In this document: piece after piece, positions 14,892 through 22,691 of the stretch
Numbering within the stretch: the stretch's first letter is position 1
How the letters are laid out: the number at the start of each line of letters is the position of its first letter
Source of the DNA: a virus
Direction: 5' to 3' (one strand)
IMG/VR virus record: IMGVR_UViG_3300005527_000040
Location: 96,726-160,725 of that record
DNA: 64,000 bases
The notes under the pieces: generated by a model
The model's input: the letters and a program-made list of their open reading frames with translations, nothing else
What the model was told of the DNA's origin: nothing
Databases searched by the model: none
Translations under genes and position numbers: made by a program

Positions 14892-15127
14892 TTGCTTCTA
14901 CCCTCCTTCAGCCAGTCCTCAACTGCCCGCATCGCGGACACGATTCGATGAGACCCGGCCTGACCAGCCACAGCATACAAAGCTTGAACGGACAGCGCGT
15001 CAGCCGCGTTGACGCCGCTTGCTCGCAAAGCATCGCCCAGCCGAGAGTCGAGTTCTCGACGCCTTTGATGCTCGCGAAGGGCCCGCTCACCGATTGACTG
15101 ATCCTCGTGCCATTGAGAGTTGCTCAT
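14888..15127 (-). CDS. small helical hypothetical protein
   Basis: 79 residues, MSNSQWHEDQSIGERALREH..., polar helical N-terminus and a hydrophobic helix VNAADALSVQALYAVAGQAG. Four-nt overlaps with both neighbours. Unknown. Confidence 0.55.
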   Translation of the reverse strand: MSNSQWHEDQSIGERALREHQRRRELDSRLGDALRASGVNAADALSVQALYAVAGQAGSHRIVSAMRAVEDWLKEGRSK

Positions 15128-15381
15128 CGCTCAATCACCTTCACCGAACGGTTGGAGTAGAAGTTGATCGAGTAATCGACACCGACGACCACATCGAAGA
15201 GCGCGCCGTCGGCGTCTCGGACTCGCACGTCGATGCTGTCGGGCATCGGATCGCCAGCCCAGCGGCCCTTCTCTTCCCATCGCTCGCACGCATCCTGCGC
15301 CGCGTCCTCCGCGTCCATCGCCTCGATCTCGATGGCGTTGTCCTCGTCCTCGTAGTCAGGAACCCAGCATAGGTGCTTCAT
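15124..15381 (-). CDS. small acidic hypothetical protein
   Basis: 85 residues, MKHLCWVPDYEDEDNAIEIE..., with DAEDAAQDACERWEEKGRWA, the pattern seen in small phage proteins that pair a beta strand with a helix. The ATG at 15381 overlaps the upstream TGA (TGATG); a GTG one codon earlier is possible. C-terminus beta-rich. Confidence 0.55.
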   Translation of the reverse strand: MKHLCWVPDYEDEDNAIEIEAMDAEDAAQDACERWEEKGRWAGDPMPDSIDVRVRDADGALFDVVVGVDYSINFYSNRSVKVIER

Positions 15382-15830
15382 CACTCGTGCTCCCCTCGGT
15401 GGATTGCGTCGCAGATCGAAACCAGTTCATCGAGCGTCTGCATGGATGCGTTTGTCTTGTGGACCACGCGATTTCGCATCCACGCCACGATCTTCATACG
15501 CTCGTTGAACGCCTCGTTGTGTACCGCCTGCTCCGCGTCGGCCTCGGCGTGCGCGAGGCGCGTCTTGAGTTCGTCGCGCTCTGTGCGAAGGTCCTCCAGT
15601 TCCCATATATGTCGCTCTGAGGAGCAATCTAGAGACGTGGATAGATTTGCTACGGTTCCACGCAGTTCGATTCGCTCTGCCTCAAGGGCCATCTTCTCCG
15701 ACAGAATCCGCATCGCCGTCCGGTACACGGCGTTGAGCGCCTCGCGGTACTCGTAGACCGACACGCGGTCTGCGTCGTCGTTGGCACGGTCGAGGACCGC
15801 CTTGATGTCGTCTAGGTTGAGTTGGATCAC
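15381..15830 (-). CDS. coiled-coil hypothetical protein, GTG start
   Basis: 149 residues, IQLNLDDIKAVLDRANDD... A long coiled coil covers residues ~45-115 (ALEAERIELRGTVANLSTSL, ELEDLRTERDELKTRLAHAE). GTG at 15830 overlaps the upstream TGA. Unknown function. Confidence 0.55.
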   Translation of the reverse strand: MIQLNLDDIKAVLDRANDDADRVSVYEYREALNAVYRTAMRILSEKMALEAERIELRGTVANLSTSLDCSSERHIWELEDLRTERDELKTRLAHAEADAEQAVHNEAFNERMKIVAWMRNRVVHKTNASMQTLDELVSICDAIHRGEHE

Positions 15831-16579
15831 GGCTCATGCTTCCTTGCGAAGTCGCACACTTCCAATCCGGTTAGCGATCTCACGTTGATGTTTGCGCGGT
15901 CCTGGTCAACCGCCCACACGACTTCCTTGTGTGCCGCATCAAGCGCCCACTTCGCGCCGCGTTCCTCGGCGCACCGGAGGCACACGCCGCAGGGGCCGCT
16001 CTCGGGCTCGCCAGCCTTTGCTTCGCGGCATCCGACGCCTCGGAGCATCTCGACCTCGGCGTGGAGGCGCGCAATGCTGCAAGCGGTCGCCACGACCTCA
16101 TCGACGCGTGCCACCTGACCGATGCGCCCGGTGTCGTCTGTGCTGACGAGGCCGAGAGCATCGGCCACGCGCACGAAGTCTCGCCGTGACTCTCGGATCT
16201 CGGCGGCGGCTCGCTCGGCAACCGAGTCCACGTCGGCGGGGCCGTCCGCGCCGATTTCCGCGACGAGCACCTGGCAAGCTCGACGGGCGCGATGCCGTGC
16301 CTCGTCGCGCTCCTTCACAAGCTGCTCGTAGTGTGACCGCAGCATCACTACATTGGTGTCTGTGATGAACGTGTAGGTATGCCTGATCTCGTCCGCCATC
16401 TTCGTATCCTCAGTTTTTAGAGGGCACCAGTAAGGAGCGCTGACGACGCTATCTGCGCCGACCCTAAGTTCTAGTAGTGACTCTTCTGGCGCGTTGTTGT
16501 GGTCACACCGCGCCGACATCTCTCTGTGCTGCAATGACCAAGTAGAGTCGCGGTAGTAGCAAGCTCCGCAGTTTTTCAT
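15827..16579 (-). CDS. modular Cys-headed coiled-coil protein
   Basis: 250 residues. N-terminus CGACYYRDSTWSLQ...CDHNN is a likely metal site. Residues ~85-130: CQVLVAEIGADGPADVDSVA then ERAAAEIRESR, the same module as in 12905..13468. Residues ~190-220: CGVCLRCAEERGAKWALDAA, the RGAKWAL part being shared with the C-terminus of the next protein upstream. Both end with a C-x2-3-AR-K motif. No catalytic site recognised. Confidence 0.6.
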   Translation of the reverse strand: MKNCGACYYRDSTWSLQHREMSARCDHNNAPEESLLELRVGADSVVSAPYWCPLKTEDTKMADEIRHTYTFITDTNVVMLRSHYEQLVKERDEARHRARRACQVLVAEIGADGPADVDSVAERAAAEIRESRRDFVRVADALGLVSTDDTGRIGQVARVDEVVATACSIARLHAEVEMLRGVGCREAKAGEPESGPCGVCLRCAEERGAKWALDAAHKEVVWAVDQDRANINVRSLTGLEVCDFARKHEP

Positions 16580-17664
16580 CGCTTCTCCCTTGCGTATCGA
16601 CAGATTTCTTGGGCGTACTGATCTAGTGTCTTGCTATCGAACGGGTTGTCGTGACGCTCCAAGGCCCACTTCGCGCCCCGCACCTCAGCAGCCTCAATGC
16701 TTGGGCGCGCCTTGTTTGCGAGGTTCTCTTGTAGCTGCGCCAGCAGCGTCTCGCGCTCAACTCCTGGCTGGACGTAGAGGCGCGGGTAGCTCCATTCCTG
16801 GATGATGTCGCGCAGCCGCTCAACCTCGGCCCGCGCCTCGTCGCGCTCCTCAAGGGTGCGCAGCACATCGGCCAGCCCGCAGACGTGCTCCTGACCGCGG
16901 GCGTGGCGCTGCTTCATGACCGCTACCCAGCGGGCTTCGTCCTCTCGGTGGGGATCCCAGTTTATGGCTGCGCCCGCGCGAGTCAGTCGCGCCAACTCAG
17001 CCCATGCCTCGTTGCGTTGGCGGATCAGCGCATCCACCGGAGTCTCGTCTTGCCGCCACCGGAAGTCGAAGTCGGTACCTTCAACGCGCGTGACCACCGC
17101 CGTGCGGGCTTTATTAGTCTCCGTGCGCGATGTGTCGCGCTCAGCTACCAGAGCTGCCCAGACAGCGTGCGCGTCAGAGACGCTCTGTGAAACGCCGACG
17201 GCTTCGGTGTGATGTCCGCCGTCGCCGTGAATGACTGCCAGTAGCTCACCTAGCCAGTGCCGTGCCTCGTCGCGTTCGCCCCGCGCGGTTTCCATGCGTG
17301 TTAGGTCGGCAGTCGCAAACTCGGTCATCATCTGCAATCCGTTAAGCGCGCGGTCCTGCGCTTGTCCTTGCTCAGTCGCAAGAATCAGCTTGGTGTGCAG
17401 GTCGGTATTCTCTTTGGACAGCTTTTTGCTCCATTCCAGCATCTCTACGATGCTCATGTAGCGGACTGGAAAGCCGTAGTACGACTTCTCGTATTCCGTA
17501 CCCGTCTTTAGGCACTTATGCCGGACGGTATCTTCTTCCTGGGAGATGTATGTGATCTCCCCGACGTACGAGCTGCCGTCTGCGGGGACGACCAGGTCTC
17601 CCACCTTGTACTTCATCTCCAGCCCCCGCTTTTCAGTCATCTTCCCCTCCGTCTTGTTGCTCAT
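16576..17664 (-). CDS. modular long coiled-coil protein
   Basis: About 362 residues. Start chosen at the ATG at 17664 behind AAGGAG; ATG at 17640 behind GGAGGGG is an alternative. N-terminal beta-barrel-like part (KYKVGDLVVPADGSSYVGEI, KOW/SH3-like), then repeated coiled coils carrying ERDEAR three times, and a C-terminal RGAKWALERHDN...EICRYAREK shared with the 15827 protein. First large gene of the coupled mosaic operon. Confidence 0.65.
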   Translation of the reverse strand: MSNKTEGKMTEKRGLEMKYKVGDLVVPADGSSYVGEITYISQEEDTVRHKCLKTGTEYEKSYYGFPVRYMSIVEMLEWSKKLSKENTDLHTKLILATEQGQAQDRALNGLQMMTEFATADLTRMETARGERDEARHWLGELLAVIHGDGGHHTEAVGVSQSVSDAHAVWAALVAERDTSRTETNKARTAVVTRVEGTDFDFRWRQDETPVDALIRQRNEAWAELARLTRAGAAINWDPHREDEARWVAVMKQRHARGQEHVCGLADVLRTLEERDEARAEVERLRDIIQEWSYPRLYVQPGVERETLLAQLQENLANKARPSIEAAEVRGAKWALERHDNPFDSKTLDQYAQEICRYAREKR

Positions 17665-17794
17665 GCTCCCACTCCTTCTTTGCGCATTTGGCGCAAAAAA
17701 CAGCAGGCGGGAGCCAGTCATAGACTCGCACCCGCCTGCCGCAAACTGCACATTTGTACGTGCCGATAAACTGCTTGGCTGTTTGTTTGCCCAG
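17633..17794 (-). CDS. small zinc-ribbon protein, start uncertain
   Basis: Open frame reading ...GTYKCAVCGRRVRVYDW...FCAKCAKKEWEHEQQDG and ending at a TGA that overlaps the next gene's start. Two CxxC pairs 17 residues apart form a convincing zinc ribbon. There is no ATG/GTG in frame after the tRNA; a CTG at 17794 behind AGGGGG is the best candidate. Confidence 0.4.
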   Translation of the reverse strand: MGKQTAKQFIGTYKCAVCGRRVRVYDWLPPAVFCAKCAKKEWEHEQQDGGEDD

Positions 17795-17819
17795 CGATCC
17801 CCCTAGTGATCTAGCAAAG

Positions 17820-17890
17820 CTCGGGGCCGTGGATTCGAACCACGATTCACGGATTCAAAGTCCGCTGTCCTGCCCTTAGACGAGCCCCGA
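17820..17890 (-). tRNA. tRNA-Gln (anticodon TTG)
   Basis: Seven-bp acceptor TCGGGGC/GCCCCGA, T-arm GTGGTTCGAATCCAC, anticodon loop CTTTGAA. 71 nt without encoded CCA. Its D-arm is identical over 17 nt to the second tRNA-Gln(TTG) at 33370. It is the only tRNA found on the minus strand here, isolated inside the metabolic block. Confidence 0.9.
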
Positions 17891-17894
17891 TTAA

Positions 17895-18326
17895 TCACTT
17901 AGCTCCGTCTACGCGGAGTTCACTCCACCATGGCAGGGACTTCTCAAACCTCCTGGCCATCGCTTCGATCTTCTCCCGCGTAACTCCGTGGGTGTTTCTT
18001 GCTGCCGCCACCTCAACAGAAACGTCCACGCGGACAAATGACACTCGATAGCCGCGAGCTTCGGCAACCGCGACGTAGGGCGATGCCTCCCACAGAGACA
18101 CGTTCGTGTTGTCCACAACCACGGTCGGCGTACGGTTCATTGTGGCGACCAAGAACTGCCTCATGCAGTGCTGGTGCGCTTCGTTAATCCGTGAGGCGTC
18201 GTACTTGTAAACCCCGTTGTTCACGAACAGGTTGTCCGCCGAACATACGGTGGCGTCGGGGTAGTTCTTCTTAGCGTAAGTGGACTTTCCGCTGCCCGGA
18301 AGCCCTCTCATGATTACGCAGATCAA
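17895..18326 (-). CDS. P-loop polynucleotide-kinase-like protein
   Basis: 143 residues. Walker A RGLPGSGKSTYAKK at the N-terminus, ADNLF for the base-binding Asp, VVVDNTNVSLWE, then R-N-THGVTREKIEAMARRFE typical of the T4 Pnkp kinase/AAA_33 family that phosphorylates 5'-OH ends of RNA or DNA. The phosphatase domain of T4 Pnkp is absent. The best-placed start is TTG at 18326, 7 nt after GGGAGAG; an ATG at 18311 would also include Walker A. Adjacent to a tRNA-Gln, which hints at RNA repair but does not prove it. Confidence 0.8.
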   Translation of the reverse strand: MICVIMRGLPGSGKSTYAKKNYPDATVCSADNLFVNNGVYKYDASRINEAHQHCMRQFLVATMNRTPTVVVDNTNVSLWEASPYVAVAEARGYRVSFVRVDVSVEVAAARNTHGVTREKIEAMARRFEKSLPWWSELRVDGAK

Positions 18327-18328
18327 GG

Positions 18329-18688
18329 TTACTCTCCCTTCACAACAGCGTATCCGCGCTCACACGCCTTAAAGTATGACCCCAGCCGAAGCGGCTTAGC
18401 CGACTTGGTAACGTAGTAGTGCTCGGACATGCAGTCCAAACAGTAGATCGGACCACGCAAAAGCTTTGTCCCATCGTCGTCCTTGTCAGACACCGGAACT
18501 GGCGAATCTGTGATGGTGCGGGAGATCCACTCCCAGCCCTCGTTTGAGTTATTCCAGCTTTCGGTAGCGTCCACCTGCCCGACCTTCAAGCCTCCGATCT
18601 TGATTGACCCGCCTCGGTCAGCAAGAGGGATGAGCTTCACGATTGGGGTTACTCCGTACAGGGTTCCGCCACAGTTCAGACACTTCAT
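18329..18688 (-). CDS. CxxC zinc-finger protein
   Basis: 119 residues. MKCLNCGGTLYGVTP and later IYCLDCMSEHYY supply two CxxC pairs separated by ~75 residues; the intervening part is strand-rich. GGAGG lies 6 nt before the ATG, and a CGTATAAG box just upstream leaves a leader of ~15 nt. First gene of the long leftward block starting at this divergent promoter. Confidence 0.65.
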   Translation of the reverse strand: MKCLNCGGTLYGVTPIVKLIPLADRGGSIKIGGLKVGQVDATESWNNSNEGWEWISRTITDSPVPVSDKDDDGTKLLRGPIYCLDCMSEHYYVTKSAKPLRLGSYFKACERGYAVVKGE

Positions 18689-18703
18689 AAATACCTCCAA
18701 ATC

Positions 18704-18711
18704 CTTATACG
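18704..18711 (-). promoter_or_regulatory. TATAAG-type promoter, leftward of a divergent pair
   Basis: Minus-strand CGTATAAG, GATTT, GGAGG, ATG of the 18688 gene. Confidence 0.55.
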
Positions 18712-18723
18712 ACGATCTTTGGC

Positions 18724-18732
18724 GCCTATCAG
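18724..18732 (+). promoter_or_regulatory. TATCAG-type promoter, rightward of a divergent pair
   Basis: GCCTATCAG, TGTGT, GGAGG, ATG at 18747. It lies 12 nt from the leftward box, so the two promoters must share or compete for upstream DNA. Confidence 0.6.
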
Positions 18733-18746
18733 TGTGTGGAGGCAAT

Positions 18747-19508
18747 ATGCTGATCCACACACCAGATTCTAATTACGTAACCAACTACTCGTCCCAGATC
18801 ATCAAGGGTGCAGACGACCCTCAGTACGGCATGCCGCTCGTGGTCATGGACTCTCGGTTTCTGACGCCCCATGACGAAGAGCTGATGCTGGCGCTCTCAC
18901 AGTACAGCCCGCGAACTCGGTTCAAGCCGGGCGATCTAGCCATGCTAGACGGGGCGGTTCCAAAGAAGCTCGTGGTAACGCAAGAGAAGATCCCCAGAGT
19001 ATGGGAGGTTCGCTTTGTGGTATCGCGGTGGGCAATGGAGGCCATGCTCACTATTCACTCAAAGCTAGACGTGCATGGCATCGACCACCTGTTCGAGATC
19101 ATCAGGTCTCACGGTGGCCTCCCACAGCACACGTACAACAGCCCGGTCATTTACGCCCATGGATACCCTCACGGTATCTATCCCAACACAGCAGCTTGGC
19201 TGTCGGACTGGAACCTGAAGAAGCTGGCAATCCGCGATCCTATCGTGGGGTGGCACGAGATTGTGGAAGAGGCCGGAGCGCCGTTTCTCGGCTACGACAC
19301 CTCAGGGCTTGTAGCGCCCTTTCAGTTCGAGGTTGCTCCCGACAAGTACAGCGTTGGCAACAACCTAAAGCACCCGTTTATGCACGAAGAACCTGGGGTT
19401 CATACCCTGTGCACAATGGGATTTGAAGAGCAGCTGTTCGACCCGATCGTTGTCGGGTCAAATCGACGACTGAAGCCAATCGCCAAAGACCACGACATCT
19501 TCCGGTGA
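18747..19508 (+). CDS. hypothetical protein
   Basis: 253 residues, MLIHTPDSNYVTNYSSQIIK... Aromatic- and proline-rich alpha/beta protein with FKPGDLAMLDGAVPKKLVV (KOW/SH3-like strand pair) and a histidine-rich middle (SHGGLPQHTYNSPVIYAHGY). No family recognised. Start fixed by GGAGG six nt upstream. Single-gene unit between a divergent promoter and a strong terminator. Confidence 0.7.
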   Translation: MLIHTPDSNYVTNYSSQIIKGADDPQYGMPLVVMDSRFLTPHDEELMLALSQYSPRTRFKPGDLAMLDGAVPKKLVVTQEKIPRVWEVRFVVSRWAMEAMLTIHSKLDVHGIDHLFEIIRSHGGLPQHTYNSPVIYAHGYPHGIYPNTAAWLSDWNLKKLAIRDPIVGWHEIVEEAGAPFLGYDTSGLVAPFQFEVAPDKYSVGNNLKHPFMHEEPGVHTLCTMGFEEQLFDPIVVGSNRRLKPIAKDHDIFR

Positions 19509-19511
19509 TCT

Positions 19512-19540
19512 GAATGGGGGCAAACGCCCCCATTCTTTTT
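19512..19540 (+). terminator. intrinsic terminator
   Basis: GAATGGGGGC/GCCCCCATTC stem, AAAC loop, followed by TTTTT. Directly after the 18747 gene. Confidence 0.9.
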
Positions 19541-19541
19541 G

Positions 19542-20126
19542 CTATTTTACCCAGTCTTCGCTCATCTTCGTGAAGCTCTTTCCAACCTCTTTGCCGCGCA
19601 TGAGGTGGCGAGTCACCTGAGCAAGTAACTGAGCGTCCGTCTTTGCGTCGTGAAGGTCCTTAACGCTGTAGTCTAGCCTAAAGAAGTTTGCCAGATCAGC
19701 CAGCTTGTGTCCCCTGTGGTACTTCATCTCAACGTGATGCTTTTTGGCGTATGTCATAGAGCACAGCGTAGGGATTCCACGCGGCCATCGTTCTGTCGGG
19801 ATCTCTCGAAGGAGCATCTTTGCGTCAAACTGTAGGTTGTGAGCCACCCATGGTGCGCGAGTTAGCTCCTCCAAGACCTCATCCATTACGTCTTGAAACG
19901 ACGGGGCCTTCGCCACCATGTCATCGGTAATGCCGTGAATCCGGGTAGCCTCTGCGGGGATGGATTTCCCCGGGTAAACCAGCCAAGACTGCGTCTTGAG
20001 CCGACCGTCTCCAAAGAAGGAGGCTACGGCAACCTGGCAAATGCGATCATCGCGCCCAAGCCCCGTGGTTTCCGTGTCAATCGCTACAAACGGGATCTGA
20101 TCCCAAAAAAGTTCATCCCAGTTCAT
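19542..20126 (-). CDS. DnaQ-like 3'-5' exonuclease (DEDDh)
   Basis: 194 residues. FVAIDTETTGLGRDDRICQV (Exo I), the PAEATRIHGITDDMVAKAP segment typical of the DnaQ family, VAHNLQFDAKMLLREI (Exo II) and LHDAKTDAQLLAQV (Exo III with H and D). Distinct from the 11529 enzyme in length and sequence. ATGA overlap with the 20764 gene upstream. Confidence 0.92.
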   Translation of the reverse strand: MNWDELFWDQIPFVAIDTETTGLGRDDRICQVAVASFFGDGRLKTQSWLVYPGKSIPAEATRIHGITDDMVAKAPSFQDVMDEVLEELTRAPWVAHNLQFDAKMLLREIPTERWPRGIPTLCSMTYAKKHHVEMKYHRGHKLADLANFFRLDYSVKDLHDAKTDAQLLAQVTRHLMRGKEVGKSFTKMSEDWVK

Positions 20127-20764
20127 GGCTTCTTCCCGTGGATAATCTCGTGGTTGGCGTCGTTTGGATGCTTAAACGCCAGAAATAGGGCAATAGACAA
20201 AGATCGACACACGTCTTCGAGGGCAAAGTCGTTCAGAGACCAAATTGTTGTTGGGTTTCCGTCAGGAGCCACGCCCGGTTGAGCGTCCGCCTTCTTGCGG
20301 ATCAGGTCACGGGCAGCCAGGGCAACGACAGCAAGCCGGTCAGACACTTCTGGATCGTCAATCTGCCCCGGGACCGACAGTGTCTCAGAAATGGGTGCAG
20401 CGAAGCCGGCAAGCCATTGCTTACACATCTCAGAGACTAGGTACTCAGGGGCAACAAAACGGGAAGTTAGGGGGTTGCCCCCTTCGTGGTACTCACGGAC
20501 GACGTCAACAATTTCTGCCTCGACGGCCATTGCAAAGTCTTGGCTAGGCTTGCCAGCGTTTGCTGCAACGCGTCCAGCTTGGATTGCTTCAGACAGAAGC
20601 ACCTCTGCAACGCTCTCCAGAACAGCTTGCTCGTGCCCCGCAGCTAAAAGCTTCCTGAGCACCTTTACGCTTGCGGCACTTCTAAGTCCAGCACCCTTTA
20701 GGGCTCCCGTCAAAGACGAACTAGGGCCAGCCTTTTGCGCTGGCGTCTGTTTCTTACTATTCAT
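20123..20764 (-). CDS. hypothetical helical protein
   Basis: 213 residues. Disordered N-terminus (MNSKKQTPAQKAGPSSSL), then helical bundle with AVLESVAEVLLSEAIQAGRV and VSDRLAVVALAARDLIRK. No motif identified. First gene of a leftward pair with the exonuclease. A TTGACA/GATAAA promoter and a TAGTAAG repeat array lie just upstream. Confidence 0.65.
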   Translation of the reverse strand: MNSKKQTPAQKAGPSSSLTGALKGAGLRSAASVKVLRKLLAAGHEQAVLESVAEVLLSEAIQAGRVAANAGKPSQDFAMAVEAEIVDVVREYHEGGNPLTSRFVAPEYLVSEMCKQWLAGFAAPISETLSVPGQIDDPEVSDRLAVVALAARDLIRKKADAQPGVAPDGNPTTIWSLNDFALEDVCRSLSIALFLAFKHPNDANHEIIHGKKP

Positions 20765-20849
20765 ACTTACTATTTATCTTACGCTTTTTGTTCCTTGTCA
20801 AGTAAGTATTTTCGGTATAGTAAGATAAGTAGTAAGTACAAGTAGTAAG
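20753..20849. repeat. inverted array of TAGTAAG repeats in a divergent promoter
   Basis: CTTACTA at 20753 and 20766 plus CTTAC at 20778 face TAGTAAG at 20818, 20830 and 20843. Repeats within each arm are 12-13 nt apart, and a related AGTAAGTA sits at 20801. The array spans the A+T-rich gap between two divergent genes and enters the first codons of the leftward gene. Operator or origin iterons are both possible. Confidence 0.55.
20773..20801 (-). promoter_or_regulatory. sigma70-like promoter (TTGACA / GATAAA, 17-nt spacer)
   Basis: On the minus strand a consensus TTGACA (20801..20796) is followed after 17 nt by GATAAA (20778..20773), close to the ATG at 20764. It differs from the TATAAG/TATCAG class, which lacks a -35 box. 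Confidence 0.5.
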
Positions 20850-20867
20850 AAACGGAGCTAAGAGAAA

Positions 20868-21512
20868 ATGGGAGGAACGCTACGGGAGGAGTTTGCTGCT
20901 CAGCTAGACAGCATTGTGGAAGGGGCAGCAAGCCAGCCCAGAACTTACGAGCCTCCGGCTTCTCTAAGCCCAAAAGGCAAGCGGCGAGCTACACGAGTAC
21001 CTAGAGAAGAGAGCTTCGGGCGTTTAGACGAGTTCTTGGCAGAAGCACAGGCTGGAGCGCCTGACGACTGGCTTGCCAAGCAAGCCAACGTCTCGGGAGA
21101 GTCCGTCCTTCTGTGGAGAAAGTCTCGGCAGGTCTCTCGTCGGCGCGGCAGGGGAGGCCAGAGAGACCGGGACTTGTGGGCTGTGGATCTACTGGGCGGG
21201 TTTAAGTCACCTATCCACGTAGCGCACTCGCCGTTTGACGGGCTTTGGGAAGCGCCTGAGTACGTTCTCCGAAGGCCACTAAACTACCGAGAGCTTTGTC
21301 GGATGGTCTACGCCCTGAACACCACGCTGGGTGCAGGCCCGGAGCTTGTATGTGAGGCGCTCGGACTCCGCGAGCGCGATGTAGAGCTAGCCCTGACTGT
21401 TTGGACCAACCACCTGTCTAGGCGCGGCGCGCCGTGTAAGGCGTGCGGAGAGCTACTGGACCCTAGGTACGGCGAGTTCTGCTCAGTTCGCTGCGCAGTG
21501 GAGGAAGCATGA
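20868..21512 (+). CDS. HTH and zinc-ribbon DNA-binding-like protein
   Basis: 214 residues. Residues ~65-90, DWLAKQANVSGESVLLWRKS, read as a helix-turn-helix, followed by a basic patch SRRRGRGGQRDR. The C-terminus APCKACGELLDPRYGEFCSV ends in RC, a CxxC...CxxxC zinc ribbon. Probably binds DNA; its position beside the TAGTAAG array makes it a candidate for the factor that recognises it (inference). No Shine-Dalgarno stronger than GGAG. Confidence 0.65.
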   Translation: MGGTLREEFAAQLDSIVEGAASQPRTYEPPASLSPKGKRRATRVPREESFGRLDEFLAEAQAGAPDDWLAKQANVSGESVLLWRKSRQVSRRRGRGGQRDRDLWAVDLLGGFKSPIHVAHSPFDGLWEAPEYVLRRPLNYRELCRMVYALNTTLGAGPELVCEALGLRERDVELALTVWTNHLSRRGAPCKACGELLDPRYGEFCSVRCAVEEA

Positions 21513-22120
21513 CGTTAGAGTGGTGGGAGTGGCTTACCTTTTCGGTAGCTGAGCTAAAGGCTGCCGAGGTAGACCCGTGCGAGAGGTACGACCGTACCGG
21601 GCACCGCAGGGCTCTGTCCCGGGTCTGGGCGCGCACCGTGGGCCTATGGGGATTACAGGAAGCAAGGGACATCATGCGCGTCGCGGGCAAATCCCCGTCA
21701 GACCACCGCAATGCCTACGACATCTTTAAGCACCGGCACCAGCTCTGGACGAAGCGGCAGCTTATTCGCCGGCAACAAGAGCTTTATCCGGAAAAGACCG
21801 GGACTGACTACACACAGTTCTGGCTGGGGCGAGCTTGCTTTGCTGCAATCTACGGAAAGGGAAAAGCCCTAGACGATGTTCAGCCCGGCCTCTTTGCCCT
21901 GCGTCGTGGGTCCATTATCGAAGAGACCGCACAAGCCTACGGCATCCTTCCAATAGAGGCGTGCCTCTATTACGAAGCCGTCCTTGACCTGCTTGCTGCC
22001 AACGACATCAGTGTCTCTTTGTGGGAGGTCATGGACACAAAAGAGAAACGCCATTACTGGGATACCGCGTGGGGTGGCAAAGGCGTTCGGGTAGAAGCGC
22101 CGCCTTGCATGTTTGGGTAG
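21509..22120 (+). CDS. hypothetical protein
   Basis: 203 residues, MTLEWWEWLTFSVAELKAAE... Helical, aromatic, with basic segment FKHRHQLWTKRQLIRRQQEL. The ATG overlaps the upstream stop (ATGA), so it is co-translated with the zinc-ribbon protein. No family recognised. Confidence 0.65.
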   Translation: MTLEWWEWLTFSVAELKAAEVDPCERYDRTGHRRALSRVWARTVGLWGLQEARDIMRVAGKSPSDHRNAYDIFKHRHQLWTKRQLIRRQQELYPEKTGTDYTQFWLGRACFAAIYGKGKALDDVQPGLFALRRGSIIEETAQAYGILPIEACLYYEAVLDLLAANDISVSLWEVMDTKEKRHYWDTAWGGKGVRVEAPPCMFG

Positions 22121-22129
22121 AATGGCGGC

Positions 22130-22627
22130 ATGGCTACTCGGAGCTTCACTGATTTACACGCACCCAGGCACCTAGGGCTTGCGCAGTGGGATGAGTACGT
22201 AAAGCCGGTGCAGTACACGCAGTTCGTGGCCACCGCAGACCCCGTGCCGCGGCCACAAACACTGCTGGACTTCTACCTGAACGGAGATCTTCGGCAGATT
22301 CTAAACGACGCAGATCTTCGTCCGGATCACTACACCGACAGGCAGAGAGAGGTTCTTCGCCACCTCGTTTACGGCACCCAGGCGTCTAGCCCGGTTACCA
22401 CCAAAGACAAGGACGACCTGTTCTATCAATGGACCCGGCAATCGGAACTCAGCTCAAAAAGCAAAGAGCTAGTGTCGGCAATCTCTGACGCCCGCCATCG
22501 GCAAGAGGCAACAGAGAACGAGGGCATCATCATGGACGATGGGCGGTCGTTGGCAGAGCACCAACAGGGCCCTTCGTCTTCTCCGACTTTTGAGGGTCAA
22601 GACTTCGGGGACAAGATCATCATCTGA
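22130..22627 (+). CDS. hypothetical protein
   Basis: 165 residues starting MATRSFTDLHAPRHLGLAQW. Middle part LRPDHYTDRQREVLRHLVYG resembles a helical DNA-binding segment; the C-terminus is acidic and low-complexity. Third gene of the 20868 operon, 10 nt after the previous stop. No clear ribosome site. Small-terminase-like organisation cannot be excluded but has no positive support. Confidence 0.6.
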   Translation: MATRSFTDLHAPRHLGLAQWDEYVKPVQYTQFVATADPVPRPQTLLDFYLNGDLRQILNDADLRPDHYTDRQREVLRHLVYGTQASSPVTTKDKDDLFYQWTRQSELSSKSKELVSAISDARHRQEATENEGIIMDDGRSLAEHQQGPSSSPTFEGQDFGDKIII

Positions 22628-22645
22628 AATACCCTTAAAAAACCT

Positions 22646-22653
22646 CCTATAAG
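22646..22653 (+). promoter_or_regulatory. TATAAG-type phage promoter
   Basis: CCTATAAG, 7 nt (TAGTTGA), then a leader stem-loop and AGGAGG. Confidence 0.65.
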
Positions 22654-22660
22654 TAGTTGA

Positions 22661-22682
22661 AGCCGGAACTAATGTTCTGGCT
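22661..22682 (+). promoter_or_regulatory. leader stem-loop
   Basis: AGCCGGAAC/GTTCTGGCT, 9 bp with one G-U pair, TAAT loop, immediately followed by AGGAGG of the 22692 gene. Confidence 0.7.
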
Positions 22683-22691
22683 AGGAGGGGT

